Assembly (NCBI RefSeq): GCF_029962835.1
Contig: NC_080583.1
Coordinates: 51,067,658 to 51,131,657, forward strand
Reading direction: 5' to 3'
Source of the DNA: Magnolia sinica
Taxonomy: Eukaryota > Streptophyta > Magnoliopsida > Magnoliales > Magnoliaceae
DNA: 64,000 bases
The notes under the pieces: model-generated
The model's input: only the letters and a program-made list of their open reading frames with translations
The model's database searches: none
What the model was told of the DNA's origin: nothing
Translations under genes and position numbers: made by a program
Part shown: one piece after another, positions 46,960 to 59,549 of the stretch
How the letters are laid out: each line of letters opens with the position of its first letter
How positions within the stretch are numbered: position 1 is the stretch's first letter

Positions 46960-48700
46960 CCTTATTTCAGTTTATCTCAATCCATCTTTGATGCACTAGG
47001 AATCTAAGGAAGTTCCCTGTTGAAATGTCAAATGCGCATTTCAAATGATTTATTTTTAATTTATGCATCTCATACGCTCAAATGCTTGGCGTAGGTGAGA
47101 AAGATAGTCGACCAAGTCACAAGATTTGACAATTACATCATAATATATACTTCTAAAATATGACGAATCATATCATGAAAAATATCATTCATGACTCTTT
47201 GATAGGTTGCCCCGACGTTCTTAAGTCTAAATGACATCATCTTCCAACAAAATGTGTCAATACCTCCCGGACACCTAAAAGCTATTTTTTTTTTACATCT
47301 TTATCTGCGATATATATTTGATTGTAACCAAAATGACCATCTATGAATGATATTATTTTATGACTTGCTGATGGATTAATTAATTGATCATGAACGAGTA
47401 TAGTGTATTCATCCTTAGGAGTGGCATGATTCAGATTTCTGAAATCAATACACACTCGAATTTTTCCATTCTTTTTTACCACATGAACTGTATTAGAAAT
47501 CCACTTGGCATACTTGATCGGCTAAATAAAGCTTGTCTTTAGGAGTCTTTCTACCTTTTCTTTGACTTTAGAAGTGACTTCCATGGTCAACCTTCGTGTT
47601 GGCTATTTGACTGATCTGAACCCTTAATCGACAATCAATGCTCAAATAATTTTTGACTTAGACGTTACATCTCAAGGTAATCCTATGCAAAGTAATCCTT
47701 ATATTTTTGCAGAAGTTCGACCATGACTTCACTCTCTTCTGGCAATAAGTGACCACTGACATATGTTGGCCGGGGATCATGGTCATCTCCTAGATTAATT
47801 TCAACCAATGGATCTTGAACATCTGTTTGAATATCATCAAGCTTTGTCGAAGGGGCTTCTAAGTCTTTAAAGTATATACAGTCTTCGACAATTTCATCAT
47901 GCTCTAGTAAACATTCGGCGATATTAATATAACAATGATGTCTTAGGTCACGCTCATCCTAAGCTCGTTGTATCTTAGTGAAGCAAGCTGTGATTTTAGC
48001 TAATTCTCGATTCTTTTCTAAGTTTGTATTCGTGGAAACTCTTCGACAATGTAAGAGCATTATGACTGATACACAACTAATTCTCCCGATGTAACTACTT
48101 CTTTGTTAATAGTCATATTTATGTCTTTTACCTTAATCATTAATTTTTTTGATACTGAAGCTCCAGTTGAACGACCTGTTCGGTTTCATACTATAAAGAC
48201 TACAGGCCCAACTTTGTTCTAATACAGATAAGCTTATGCATCATTGGATTTCGTACGAAGTGGTTTACTATTTGTTAACACCACTTCGACCTTTCCTCTG
48301 TTCCAAAATATAAGGAATTGATGAAGGGAAGAAGAAATACAAAAGTTTGCATGGATTCAATCTTGTCCGAAGAGAGTATTATAATTTGAGGATGATGGTA
48401 CTACAAAGAAAGTTGTTAATGCATTCTTGCTTCTGAACGTTAATTCAATCGGTAAGATTCATTCGGCATTGATTATGCCACCAGTGAATAAGTAACGGTT
48501 ACCTTTTATAGCAATCAAGTTGGAATAAGTTTTGCCCAACTTCTTTAACATGCTTATCGACAAGATGTTGATTGTTGGTCCATTATCAACCCAGATATGA
48601 GGAATAGGATAGCTATCCATATGTGATGATATAACTAGAGGTTTAAGGTGTTGTGACATTGTAAACGAAGGTTGGACGAAGATTACCTTTTTTGCATGTG
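46960..48700 (-). pseudogene. Tat-type Ty3/gypsy protease and reverse transcriptase remnant
   Basis: Minus strand 48659-48459 reads WVDNGPTINILSISMLKKLGK, a retropepsin box of the VDNGSxxNILP type. 47600-47280 reads YAKWISNTVHVVKKNGKIRVCIDFRNLNHATPKDEY, then IISFIDGHFGYNQI. 47280-46970 reads FRCPGGIDTFCWKMMSFRLKNVGATYQRVMN, EVYI.DVIVKS (the YVDD region, altered), HLRQAFERMRMHKLKINHLKCAF and FLRFLVHQR, where it stops. Order and motifs are gypsy, and WISN..VKKNGK is Tat-like. The sequence between protease and RT and after HQR is degraded, so RNase H and integrase are not visible. Confidence 0.8.
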
Positions 48701-49775
48701 TATCCGATTTAATGGTAATAGTAGGTGTACCTTTGCAATTGGTTGGTTATTGATGTGTTATCTCCTCTTTTACCTATGTTGCTCATTTCTCTTTGACATA
48801 ACCTTCGATAATATTTAGCTTATTTGTCCTAGCTAATAAATTATCAGAAAGCGTGAACACCATGTTGCAGCTTACTTTTAATGGCGGTAATTTTACGAAT
48901 GTGATAGTTGCTATCTCTTATTCACCAATTTCCTCTTCATCATATAAGTTTGTGGCCTGTTGGAAATCCACGTCTTCTTCTAAAATCTTTACATTCGCCA
49001 ATATTTTTTAAATTAGCATATTCTCCTAAGGAGCCATCATCATTTGAACCTTTTTCTAATAGGTCATCTTGCTTTGCTTTGTTAGTGAATTATTGTTCAT
49101 TTTGAACGGTTTGCTGACTCGCACCTAGCGTAACCATCTTGGCCTTTTGTTTCTTGTTTAAATTATTCACTCCTGCCTAATTTCGACTTGAATTTTGTTA
49201 AACATGGACAACATGCCATCTTGTTCAATCATATGTTCGATTCTGCATTTTCATATCCTTTTTTGCTACTCTCTGTCGTTGCCAACGACGTTTTTGTATT
49301 CTCATCATTTCCTACGGATACCGCGGAAATTTAGGACGAACAACATTCATCCATTGGTTGGTTGTATTTGTAATTGGTTTGACCATTCTTGGTTGTTTTC
49401 CATCACATCCTTTGGCAAAGCTTCACTACTACATGGATTAACGTTCTTTGGATGAACAATTTGGTATTTCCAAATATTATTATACTTGACGTATTTATTA
49501 GCTTGACCCTTTGGTGAATGATATTCCTTCACCAATCACTGTCATTGAATATCTTCATGACAACTTTCACACAAACCATTCTTGGATTAAGCCATGGTTT
49601 TATGAAAATCTTATTTAACTAGGGTCAGCCCTTACATTGTCCTTTGGGAAAAAGAAAAATCTTATGATATATCGTAGTGAGATAAACCAATGGATAATAA
49701 TACTTACATGATCAATGGATGAGATGGATAGAAAAGGGTTGGCCCCACATGTTGAACGGCTTGGATTGGGCCACA

Positions 49776-49823
<48 letters not shown>

Positions 49824-49920
49824 TTCCTTCTCACATTTCCATGCCCAAGGGACATGCGCCCCTTCTTTATAAAGTCTTCATGTGTCTAGAATTTTCAGAT
49901 TTGGAACACGCCTGACATCT
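48701..49920 (-). pseudogene. Degraded upstream (gag) part of the Tat-like element
   Basis: No clear gag motif remains; minus-strand frames are broken everywhere. A (CT)n run lies at 49782-49815. The expected 5' LTR and primer-binding site were searched for by eye here and not found. The right limit is set by the point at which copia gag/protease sequence resumes (about 49921). Confidence 0.35.
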
Positions 49921-50986
49921 TTTAGCTTTTACATTGTCCCATTCGATTAGTTTATTTGAACATCTCCCTTTCCAACAATAGAGTAAGGTTCATCATCTCT
50001 AAGATAGACTTTTTCGAGATTACCCTACACATAATTAGGAAGAACATCCCTACTCGAAGTAGCATGAAACGATGCATCAAAATTTATTACCCACGAATCA
50101 TTACGAGTATCTAAATATATAATTAGGGAATCATAAATATTTTCTTTAGAGATGTTTACAAAATATTTACTTCCATAATTATTGTTTTCTTTTGGTTTAT
50201 TTGAAGCTTTACATTCCCGCTTCATGTGTCCCTTTTTTCCTCAATTCTAGATTTTCTTGTGTAAGCTTGGATGATTTATTCTTCTTCGATCTTGAATGAC
50301 CATGATTTTTGTTTCCTCTGTTTGGTGTTCTTTTCCTTTCTTCAGCATTCAGAGCATTCCTCGATGTTTCAATTGAATATCCTAAGGCTTTCCTCCAAGA
50401 TTCCTCACTTAGAATGAGGCTTACCACACTTCAGCTTTGTTGATCCGATAGAATTGCTCATGGCCACCACTAAAATGTCCCAGCTATCTAATAATGCTAA
50501 TAAGATTTTAAAAAAAAGCTTTGATTTCATCATCAAATTTAAGGCCTACAGACTTTAACTAGTTCGTGACTATATTGAACTCATTGAGATGCTCAACCAT
50601 GTTTCCGCCATCATATATCTCCTTATTGAACAACCTCTTCATTGAAAGAACATTTTTGGAAGTAGAGGGTTTTTTCGTACATCATTGATAGGGTTGTCAT
50701 CAGATTTTATGTGGTCTTCTCATTTGAACACTATATTTCGTTAGAGAAAGTCGAATCGTTCCCAAAGCCTTTCTGTCGAGTACCTCCAAGTGGCGTGCTA
50801 TCGGACATCTTCTCTATTTTTTTTTTCGATTTTCCTCCAAGAGGAAGATAGAAATCTTTCTAATAGAGGTAATTATTTTCCATCTACATCCTCTAGAATC
50901 CAAAGTTCGAACCATCGAACTTTTCAAGCCTCACCTTTTCATCTTTCAACATTCCTCCCACTCAAATCAAGAGCTCTGATGCCAGT
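49921..50986 (-). pseudogene. Gag and protease start of the outer copia element
   Basis: Minus strand: 50225-50025 reads NDSWVINFDASFHATSSRDVLPNYV (protease box, DSGA changed to DASF). 50427-50209 reads VSLILSEESWRKALGYSIETSRNALNAEERKR with a basic tail. Further up, SLPDSW-, HLNEFN- and MKRLFN-like pieces are scattered over 50440-50700. The domain order matches the copia element at 40283, from which it differs throughout, so it is a related but older family. Its pol is missing to the left, where Tat-like sequence begins. Confidence 0.75.
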
Positions 50987-51169
50987 TGTTGGGAGAGAGA
51001 TCTCCTCTCGACCACATACAAAGCAATGTCGAAATCAAAATAAAGTAGAAAAAGATAAATCATAACACAAAGATCTACATGGTTCCCTTTTGGTACATCC
51101 ATAGATTCATCCCAATCTATTATACTTAAAAGGAAAAAAAAATGAAGAAGCAGCTCTCAATACAATGAC

Positions 51170-51209
<40 letters not shown>

Positions 51210-51321
51210 AGAGTATATATTACTCAAAATGAATTAGGTTTTATATAAAATTCCATGTGAAATAAAGTGATGGCTAGATAAGCAATACACCTCTGATGAT
51301 TAGGCTCTATAGATCCTAACG
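50987..51321 (-). repeat. LTR (5') of the outer copia element
   Basis: It starts TGTTGGGAGAGAGATCTCC, and ACTGGCATCAGAGC on the minus strand abuts its left edge as the primer-binding site. It is similar to 38450-38765 but includes a (TC)n run at 51174-51206. Flanks of the two LTRs (AATGA and GTGCT) do not match as a target duplication. Confidence 0.75.
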
Positions 51322-51730
51322 GTGCTTATTTTTCACCCTTACATTTTTCTTTTAAGCTTTGTACTATGAAATTCATCGCCAACCTAGTGCCTCAGTTCTA
51401 ATTATATTATAGATTCATGTTGACTTGTTTGAGTTAGTGAACAATTCCATGAGGCTGGATGAGTTATGATTGAATCAAACCTGTCAATGAGGTTGATGGT
51501 GATTCAGCTCCAAATGTTGACAAGTCAAGTGGACTTGCCGCCTTTTGGGTCAAGTAACCGAATTTTAGAAGTATGCCTTATAAGAGTAGTAAATGTACTT
51601 AAGAAAACATGGCTAATCATTTAATAATTCCCCTTTATCCACCATTGGCAATCTAGCGAGGTTGGCTTGGATACAAATTGCTTGCCCCACCCTGTTGCAT
51701 GAGCTTCTTATGTAAGGAAGTTAATTGGAG
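51322..51730. other. Intergenic, no feature recognised
   Basis: No coding similarity or bounded repeat seen. Confidence 0.3.
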
Positions 51731-52136
51731 ACCTACCATGATATTTGTGAGAAATCCATTTGATCCATCCGTTTTTCCAATCATATTAAGACATTGAACT
51801 AAAGGATTTAAAACTTAAGTGGGCAACATGACAGCAAATAATAATTGAACGTCCACCATTAAAACATTTGTGGGGCTATAAAAAGTTTGGATTAGGATAA
51901 TAATTTTGTATTTTCAATTCATATCAATATAAATAGCCTTTGAAGTAGTATGGATGTCATATAAACATCACAAGCCACTCAGGGAGGCTTCAACCATAGG
52001 CATTTTCCAACCCACTTTTTACTATCAGGCGGCCTACTTGAGTTTTGAATCTGTGTCATTTTTTAGCCTATGTTATAACATGATCTGACAAAATGGATAG
52101 ATGGATTGAATTTCTCACAAACATCATGATGAGCCT
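51731..52136. mobile_element. MITE of the GTGGGCC family
   Basis: The left end ACCTACCATGATATTTGTGA and the reverse complement of the right end (GTGAGGCTCATCATGATGTTTGTGA) share the outer motif. They continue with GAAATCCATTTGATCCATCC versus GAAATTCAATCCATCTATCC and a TTTT(C/G) stretch. It is about 406 bp and non-coding, the same type as 6661 and 15183. Confidence 0.6.
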
Positions 52137-52533
52137 CACTTAGCTTCCTAGAGCAGTAAGTTCCACCAACAATTCGTGTCTGCTTGCTTTACTTGAAAGC
52201 TCAATTCAGTTTGACTTGGTATTTAAATATCAAATTAATATTAATATTTCTTGAATAATAAATAAAAATGTGAACCAAATTAAAGAATACTTGTTCAAGG
52301 TTTGATGTTCGAAACACACCAATCTCATAAATCATTTTATTAAAAATCAAATTCACTTGCTTATCGGCCAGTGACTCGACTTGATTTCTAATCTAGTTGA
52401 GTTAGCTGAGCTGAGTTTCTAGTTGATTCATCAAGTTTTAGAACTATAGGTAGATTGACAATGGCATACAACACGAGAAAAAGCTTGGTTACAAAAGAGT
52501 GGCCCATGGTTTCATGTACTTTGCTATGCCTGT
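52137..52533. other. Flank of the Tat element, no gene
   Basis: AT-rich, with TTGACTTGG/GACTCGACTTG words near 52210 and 52375. It is the left target flank of the full-length gypsy element. Confidence 0.35.
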
Positions 52534-53375
52534 TGTTATGGGAAGATCCGAGCCCTTTCAATTTCGAGGTTCGACGCCATCTTAATCTGATCAAATGCAT
52601 AAGAGATAATCTGGAATGGTGAAAATGATTGAAGGAAGAAATGATTCTCGGCTCGGCCCCAGTTGTGCTCCTACTCCGAGATTGTCAGTTCAAAATAATC
52701 TGAGGCTGGGACAGTTAGTGTGAAGCTCAGACCGGAACTTACTTGCAAGACCTTGGGCCATCTCACTACTGCTCGACCAGAGATAGATCGTCCAACCACC
52801 CACATCTGCATGTTGCCCGTTACGGGGAAACTCAACTAAACGAATTAGTTAAGCCCATTAACTGCCTCGGTGCTCGAAGGGGAGAGCTTGAAGGTCCGAG
52901 GCTCGGAGTCAGGGTCTCTTTAGTCTGAGATTCCAAGCTAAGGCTGGGGCCGGATGTGAACATCCCATGCACTAAACTAAGAAACTGCCTTAAGCGGATA
53001 TTAATGAATATCTCGCCCACAGATACGCCCCTCTAAGGGACGATACGTTACACAATCCCTGGATTACGGACAATATCTCCACGATCATAGTATCCCACTA
53101 ATTGAGTGAATCGTGCCGAGATTAACGGACCCAGACCGTCCGATAGGTAGGTATAAATACAAGGGGATCTCATTACTACAGGTATACAACATCTAGCACC
53201 CTCTTACTACACTCGAACTTAGACCCAGATTCCCTTGACCTGACTTAGGCATCGGAGGGTCCCCTGCCTAGACTAGGGTCTCCTTTGCTCATTGTGAGTG
53301 TGCAGATTCAAGACGCTAAAGCGGCTCTGAGTTCGTGGATCGGAGTAGAGGGTCGTCCAGATTTAGTCATCAACA
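52534..53375 (+). repeat. 5' LTR of the Tat element
   Basis: Contains TATAAATA at 53152-53159, the likely core promoter, and ends CATCAACA before the primer-binding site. Confidence 0.92.
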
Positions 53376-53434
53376 TTTTTGGCGCCGTCTGTGGGAAACT
53401 GATACGAAAGGTCAGGTTCCTATTCTTAAGCATA

Positions 53435-54990
53435 ATGGCAAGAGGAAAGAAGAAAGTGGTAGCTGTGGAACCGGAGCAAAATCATCAGAACCGTTCCTCT
53501 TCGCTACTTCACGCCGAATCGGCTCTAGGGCTTTCCCAGCATTCTCGTAATCAGGCGAGAAAGTATCGAGCTATGCAAAGTGAGATACAAGCCTTGTGCG
53601 ATGAAATTAACCAGATGAAACAGCAATAGTAGCCGCAGCCACATCCTACTCAGGAAAATCCTGTTCCAGAACCGGTTGGTCCAGTAGTAGAAGCCCATTC
53701 CGCGCTGAGTATGAGACCCGAGGGGCCCCAACGTCAACCCGCTCGGGTGTCAGCTTCAGTTCAGGACCCTCCCCCGACCCAAATCCGAGTTCCGACCCTG
53801 AACACAGTGACTCGAGTGCCGATGAATGCCTTAGTTACCTCGGCCCTGGCACCAACAGATTTTCGCCATGAGTTAGAAAGGAGGAGGGGAAGGAGAACTC
53901 TCGAAGTAGAAAACACATAAGAGATGGTGGCTAAAAATAAAGATCCATGGGAGACATGGTTTGCGGAGCTTAACAACAAGATTCTGACGCTAGAAAAGAA
54001 GCAGTAGCCGTTGTCAGTTCCCGCCGCCGTTCAAGCAATGATGGAAGAGACCGAGCTCCATTCACCTCTGCGATCATGAGCAAGGTGATACCACAGAGGT
54101 TTCGTATACCTCTTATCATCTAATACTCTGGGTCTTGTGACCCATCCAAGCACGTGGAGGCTTATCATTCATGGATGTAAATCCAGACAGCAAGGGACGC
54201 GATGATGTGCAGGGGTTTTTCGATCACGCTCACAGGATCTGCTTGGAGTTGGTATCGTCAGCTCAAACCCAACTCCATTGGTTCCTTCACAGAACTCAAC
54301 CGATTATTCCTTAACCAATTCATAAGCGGTAAGAAGAGTCGAAAGCCGAATACTCATCTGTTCACCATCAAGTAAGAGCCTAAGGAGTCATTGAAGGACT
54401 ACATCGCTTGTTTTAATGAGGAAGCATTATAGGTGAAAGACTACGACGACAAGATAGCACTCTCTGTTATGTTCAGTGGTTTGAAAGAGGGAAAGTTCAC
54501 CTTCTCTATTGGAAAGAATCCACCAAAGATGCTAGCTGACCTCGTTCCCAGAGCTTAAAAGTATACTAATGCTGAGGAATTCTCCAACGCCTGCAAAAAT
54601 GTTCAAGTGACAGAGCCGACTGGTAAGGGGAAGAGGTCAAGGAACGCAGAACCTCAGGCATCCAGCAAAGGACCAGATGATCAAGCTTTTCGCGATCGTC
54701 GTCCGAGCAGAAAACCAGAGGATAAATTTCACTCCTACACTCCCCTCAACACATCTACTGAGCAAATTCTATTGGACATCAGAGGGCACAAGCTTCTGAA
54801 TTGTCCTGTCTGTATGAAGGCTGACCCGGATCATCGAGACAAATGCGAGTACTGTCGTTTCCATTAGGATCACGGCCACAACACAGCCGATTGCATGGAT
54901 CTCAAAGATGAGATCGAGACCCTTATTCGTAAGGGTCATCTGTGCCGATATACCAAGGAAGAGAGAACCGCTTGGAAAGAAGAGTGAGAG
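53435..54990 (+). pseudogene. Gag of the Tat element, interrupted
   Basis: ATG at 53435 starts MARGKKKVVAVEP, followed by a polar region with a TAG at 53627. After several lesions the Retrotrans_gag core is readable at 54250-54600 (LKPNSIGSFTELNRLF, NQFISGKKSRK, LFTIK.EPKESLKDYI, VMFSGLKEGKF). 54607-54864 gives KPEDKFHSYTPLNTSTEQIL and DKCEYCRFH; after a [28 protein letters not shown] completes a CCHC-like knuckle (CxxC...HxxxxC). The motif order is that of Tat gag. It encodes the capsid precursor and is inactive because of stops and frameshifts. Confidence 0.85.
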
Positions 54991-55119
54991 CAGCCGAATA
55001 ACACCACAGAAGAGCTAGCCGAAACCCACACCATCTTTGGGGGCTCGTTTGGTGGAGGAGATTCGAACTGGGCTCGAAAAGCCCATTCTTGAAAGTCTGA
55101 TCTAGAACACTACATCCAC

Positions 55120-55815
55120 ATGACTGAGCGGCTGAGCAAAGAACTCCAGGTCAGCCCGTGCAGTATGACCTTCTCGGAAGACGATGCGTGCAGAATCCAG
55201 CATCCGCACGACGACGCCCTAGTAGTTATTATGACCATAGCCAACTACAAGGTGTACCGCATCTTGGTCGACATCGGAAGCTCAACAGATGTGATATATT
55301 CTGAGGCTTTCAAAAGAATGGAGATTCTAAGGTCATGCCTCAGACCTGCGAAGACACCCTACACGACTTTGCCGGAGAAAGGGTCTCTTCGAGGGAGCCA
55401 TCTCCCTCCCTATGGCCGCGGGAGAAGGACAACATCAAATCACCCTCATGGTAGATTTCCTCATTATCAATGTGCCATCATGCACAACGTTATTCTGGGC
55501 AGACCTTCTTTCAATGCAATGAGGGCAGTCGTCTCCACCTATCATTTGATGATGAAATTTCCCACCGAGGGCGGAATAGGCTACCTTCGAGGTGACCAAC
55601 ACGAAGCTCAGAGATGCTACGCGATAGCAGTGAAGAAAGGGTTCGTGAAGCAAGCGCTCACCGTCAACGTTCTAGATCCCAGAGGACCTGTGGAGGACTC
55701 ATCTGTGGAAGACCTAGAGAAAGCACCGCTCGACGAGGCAAACTTGAGCAGAACTGGACAGCTCGAAACATCGTTGAATTCTGAGCAGCGGTCCGAAATG
55801 CTAGCCTTCTTATGA
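55120..55815 (+). pseudogene. Tat protease region
   Basis: An open segment of 231 codons. YRILVDIGSSTDVIYSEAF is the retropepsin active-site block, with the usual DTG/DNG read as DIG. ILGRPSFNAMRAVVSTYHL is the conserved flap-proximal block. A frameshift-like disturbance lies around codons 85-115 (SLRGSHLPPYGRGRR). The segment runs on into the linker to RT and stops at 55813. Confidence 0.8.
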
Positions 55816-55865
55816 CAACACAGAGATGACAACACAGAGATGTCTTCACATGGTCGCATGAATAC

Positions 55866-57090
55866 ATGCCTGGGATCTCTCCGGATGTCATGGCCCACAA
55901 GCTGAATGTGGACTCGGATTACAAACCCGTGAAGCAGAAGAGAAGACCGTTCGATGTTGAGCGGTATGAAGCCATAGCCGATGAAGTCTCTGTACTGCTC
56001 GGCACTGGTTTCATAGAGGAAGTACACTATCCCAATTGGATCGCAAACGTGGTCCTCGTCAAGATAGCCAACGGGAAATGGCAGGTCAGTGTGGATTACA
56101 CGGAACAAGGCCTATCTGAAGGATAACTTCCCATTACCTCGGATCGATCAACTGGTGGACAACATAGTGGGGCACGGATTACTCTCCTTCCTGGATGCTT
56201 ACTCCGGATACAACCAGATCGCGATACATCCCCCAGACAGGCAGAAGACTACCTTCGTCACTGACAAGGGACTTTACTGTTACCGGGTCATGCCGTTTGA
56301 CCTGAAGAACGTTGGGGCCACGTATCAGAGGCTGGTGAATCAAATGTTCGCCAAGAAAATAGGGCACACTATGGAGGTGGAGGAACCTTCGCCATCCTCT
56401 GAGAATATCAGATGAAGCTGAATCCCGCGAAGTGCGCCTTCGGAGTTGGCTTCGGTAAATTCCTCGGGTTTCAAGTCAGCCAAAGAGGCATTGAAGCGAA
56501 CCTCGACAAGATCAAGGCACTCCTCGATATGAGTTCGCCTCGGACTATTGAGGAGATACAATGCCTCACCGGACGAGTAGCAGCACTCGAACAATTCATA
56601 TCTAAAGCTACGAACAAATGCCTCCCCTTTTTTTCAGCAGTTGAAGGGTTATAAGAAGGTAGAATAGACGTCGGAGTGTGAACAGGCTTTCCAGCAGCTG
56701 AAACAGTATTTAGGTTCGTTACCCCTACTGTCTAAGCCCGAAGAAGGCGAGCCCCTGTTCTTGTATCTTGCAGTCTCAGCCTCAGCTGTCAGCTCGGCCC
56801 TGATTAGAGAGGTAGGGGCCAAGAAGCGTCCCGTATATTATGTGAGTAAGGCCATGGTGCCCACCGAGACGAGATATCCAGCTCTGGAGAAGTTAGCGCT
56901 CTGTCTCATTGTCTCAGCTCGGAGGTTACATCCCTACCTCCAGGCTCATTCTATCATCGTCTTGACCGACTCTCTCCTTAAACAAGTCCTCCAGAGGCCT
57001 GAAGTGTCAGGTCGGCTAACCAAGTAGGCCATTGAACTCGGGGAGTTTGACATCCAGTTCCGACCAAGGACAGCCATTAAGGGCAAGCTG
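55866..57090 (+). pseudogene. Tat reverse transcriptase and RNase H with catalytic deletion
   Basis: 55866-56100 reads VKQKRRPFDVERYEAIADEV, WIANVVLVKIANGKWQVSVDY. A small deletion shifts frame at about 56103, then NKAYLKDNFPLPRIDQLVD, FLDAYSGYNQIAI and MPFDLKNVGATYQRLVN follow. At 56371-56385 MEV is joined directly to TFAIL, so about 20 codons including the catalytic YVDD are lost and the frame shifts. 56412-56654 resumes MKLNPAKCAFGVGFGKFLGF, and 56761-57027 (LALCLIVSARRLHPYLQAH, VLTDSLLKQVL) is the first RNase H. It cannot be active. Confidence 0.88.
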
Positions 57091-57610
57091 TGGCTGACTT
57101 TATTGTAGAATTTACCACCCCGAACGAAGAAGGGATCAGTGCCGAAGTCGAGAAGGCTCATTCGCCTGTCCCTCCAAGTGATCAAGAGGCGGTATCAGAA
57201 CCAGGATGGATTCTCTATGTAGATGGGTCGTCCAATGCTAAGCGTGCCGGAGTAAGAATTGTCCTAGTCGCACCTGATTCCACACCCATTCAGTATGTGA
57301 TCAGACTCGGTTTCAAGACCTCTAACAATGAGGTGGAGTACGAGGCTTTGCTGGCCGGACTCAGGCTAGCGGCCAGTCTGGGAGTCCAGTCTCTCCAGTT
57401 ACGATGTGATTCTTTGCTAGTACTGAACCATATCTCCACTGAATACGAGGCCAAGGAGACTAGGATGGTTGCCTACCTCGCCGAAGCAAGGAAGCTGATA
57501 GAAAGATTTTGGAGCTGCACTATCCATCAGATTCCTAGAGCAGAAAATTCCTGAGCCGACGCCCTAGCGAAGCTAGCCTCGGTCACGGAAGGGAAGATCC
57601 CGCGAGTCAT
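57090..57610 (+). pseudogene. Second RNase H (archaeal-type) of the Tat element
   Basis: WILYVDGSSNAKRAGVRIVL, NNEVEYEALLAGLRLA, LRCDSLLVLNHI and, after a TGA at 57552, ADALAKLAS carry the D-E-D-D set of an RNase H fold. A second RNase H downstream of RT/RH marks the Tat lineage. The domain is nearly intact: 154 open codons, with one stop shortly before the last catalytic Asp. Confidence 0.85.
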
Positions 57611-58925
57611 TCCCGTGGAATTCATAGAACATCCGAGCATCGACCAGACGGAGAAGAAAACGGTCAATCCAGTAGATGATACTCTGAGCTGGATGGACCC
57701 GATTTATAGCTACCTCACATTTGGTGAGGTCTCCTTATATAGGTTGGAAGCTAGGCGCCTGAGAGTCAGAGCAGCACGGTATGTAATCCTGGATGGGATC
57801 CTGTATAAGAAAGGACATTCATAGCCCTATCTCAGGTGTCTCTGACCCGATGAGGCAGATTATGTGATTCGGGAGATTCATGAAGGCATTTGCGGAAATC
57901 ACTCTGGTGGTCGAGCCCTAGCTTTAAAAATACTCTGCCAAGGATATTTTTGGCCGACCATCAGGGAAGAGTCGAAGAACTATGTTAGAAGGTGCAACAA
58001 ATGTCAACGGTACGCGGCTGTGCCAAGGTAACTAACAGAAGAAATAACTCTCATGAGCGGTCCGTGGCCGTTTGCTCAGTGGGGGATCGAAATCATCGGA
58101 CCCCTACCCACTAGGAAAGGACAAATCAAGTTCGTCATTGTTGCAGTTGACTACTTCACCAAGTGGGCCGAGGACGAGCCCGTTGGAAAGATCACAGAAC
58201 AGAAGGTTGTTGATTTTGTCTGGAAAAACATCATCTGTCGATTTGGGATTCCATGCACCATCGTGTCTGATAATGGCAGGCAGTTTGATAATGACAAGTT
58301 TCGAGGTATGTGTCGAGTGCTCGGCATCATGAATATGTATTCTTCGCCTCGGCACCCGCAATTCAATTAACAGGTGGAGGCAGTTAACCAGGTCATCAAG
58401 CACCATCTCAAAATAAAATTAGAGAAAACGAAAGGTAACTGGGTTGAGGAGCTCCCATTCATCCTCTGGGCTTACAGGATTACGGCTCTATCATCCACTG
58501 GGGAGACCTTATTTTCACTTTTCTACGGCTCAGAGGCAATAGTGCTAGTTAAAATTGGCCTCCCTACAGCTCGGGTCAGAAATTATCAAGAGAATCAAAA
58601 CGCCGAGCAGATGGCAGCCAACCTGGATCTACTTGAAGAAGCTAGAGACATCTCTAGACCCTGGGTCGCTGCTCGATATCAACAGGTAGCGTCATTTTAC
58701 AATTATAAGGTCAAGACCAGATGGTTCCGTCCAGGGGACCTAGTCCTTCGTCGAGTCTTTTAGAACACCGCAGAACTGTGGGCTGGGGCACTTGGGCCTA
58801 ATTGGGAAGGGTCATATCGTGTGGTCCGACCGACCAAACCTATCTCCTACCACTTAGAAGATCTCGAGGGTTGTTAGCTCCCCCACCCTTGGAACGCTGA
58901 ACATCTAAAAGTTTACTACCCTTGA
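57611..58925 (+). pseudogene. Tat integrase
   Basis: The zinc-binding HHCC motif is readable at 57880-58015 (HEGICGNHSGGRALALK and CNKCQRYA). The DDE core is WGIEIIGPLPTRKGQ (first D replaced by E in the usual GxDxxGPL), VSDNGRQFDNDKFR (second D) and QVEAVNQVIKHHLK (E), the last after a TAA at 58368. The C-terminal part reads WFRPGDLVLRRVF, stop, WEGSYRVVRPT, HLKVYYP, with a final TGA at 58923-58925. Five or more stops are present. Confidence 0.87.
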
Positions 58926-59549
58926 TGTAATGGTCGTCGAGGACCCCCAATAAATGTACACCTTCGAGCGGCTAGCCTTTAAGGCCCCCAATAAAATTCA
59001 CATTTCTTCGTATCTACATGAGCGCATTATCTACTAATAAAAAGTTGCCTCTTATAAGCAGGGGCCGACTTAACGAACTGATCCCTTAAAAAAGGGGTTA
59101 ATACGTTATCCCATGGAAGTTCCATAAGGCATCCCCTCATATTAGGGGGAAAAGCCCATAGATGACCCGACTCCTCGACAGAGAAGTCAGTTCATCGTCC
59201 GACCAACTGGTTTATTAAAAGTTTCTCGCCAATCGTGGGAGGAACCGATCCCCTAGGGGTCCGGTCCTAACAATTGCAATACCGCAGAGTTCTACGAAAT
59301 GACATTAAAATGAGCTAACCCGTCTAGGAGTCGGCTCGGCAATGCCCCGAAATGAACTAACCTGTTAATGAGTCAATGATTCGGTTCGACAATCAACAAT
59401 TAATAATCACCATCCAAAAATCAACTATGGATTAACATATAAAAAATCATCATCCACATGCCCTCTCTAGGGGGTAAAAAAATATCATCCATCGGATAAT
59501 TCACCAAAAGACAAGTTCAGAAAAGTTATAAAGAGAGAAATGTTGGAGA
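58926..59549. other. Untranslated stretch between pol and antisense gene
   Basis: Contains GGAACCGATCCC- and AAAAGGGGTTAA-like short repeats and several CTAAC(C)CGT words, but no coding frame. It separates the convergent 3' ends of pol (plus) and the antisense gene (minus). Confidence 0.4.

Noticed and set aside
38450-51321. Interpreting this span as one copia element
   Set aside because: The interior contains gypsy protease/RT and a PMD gene; only the ends are copia of this family.
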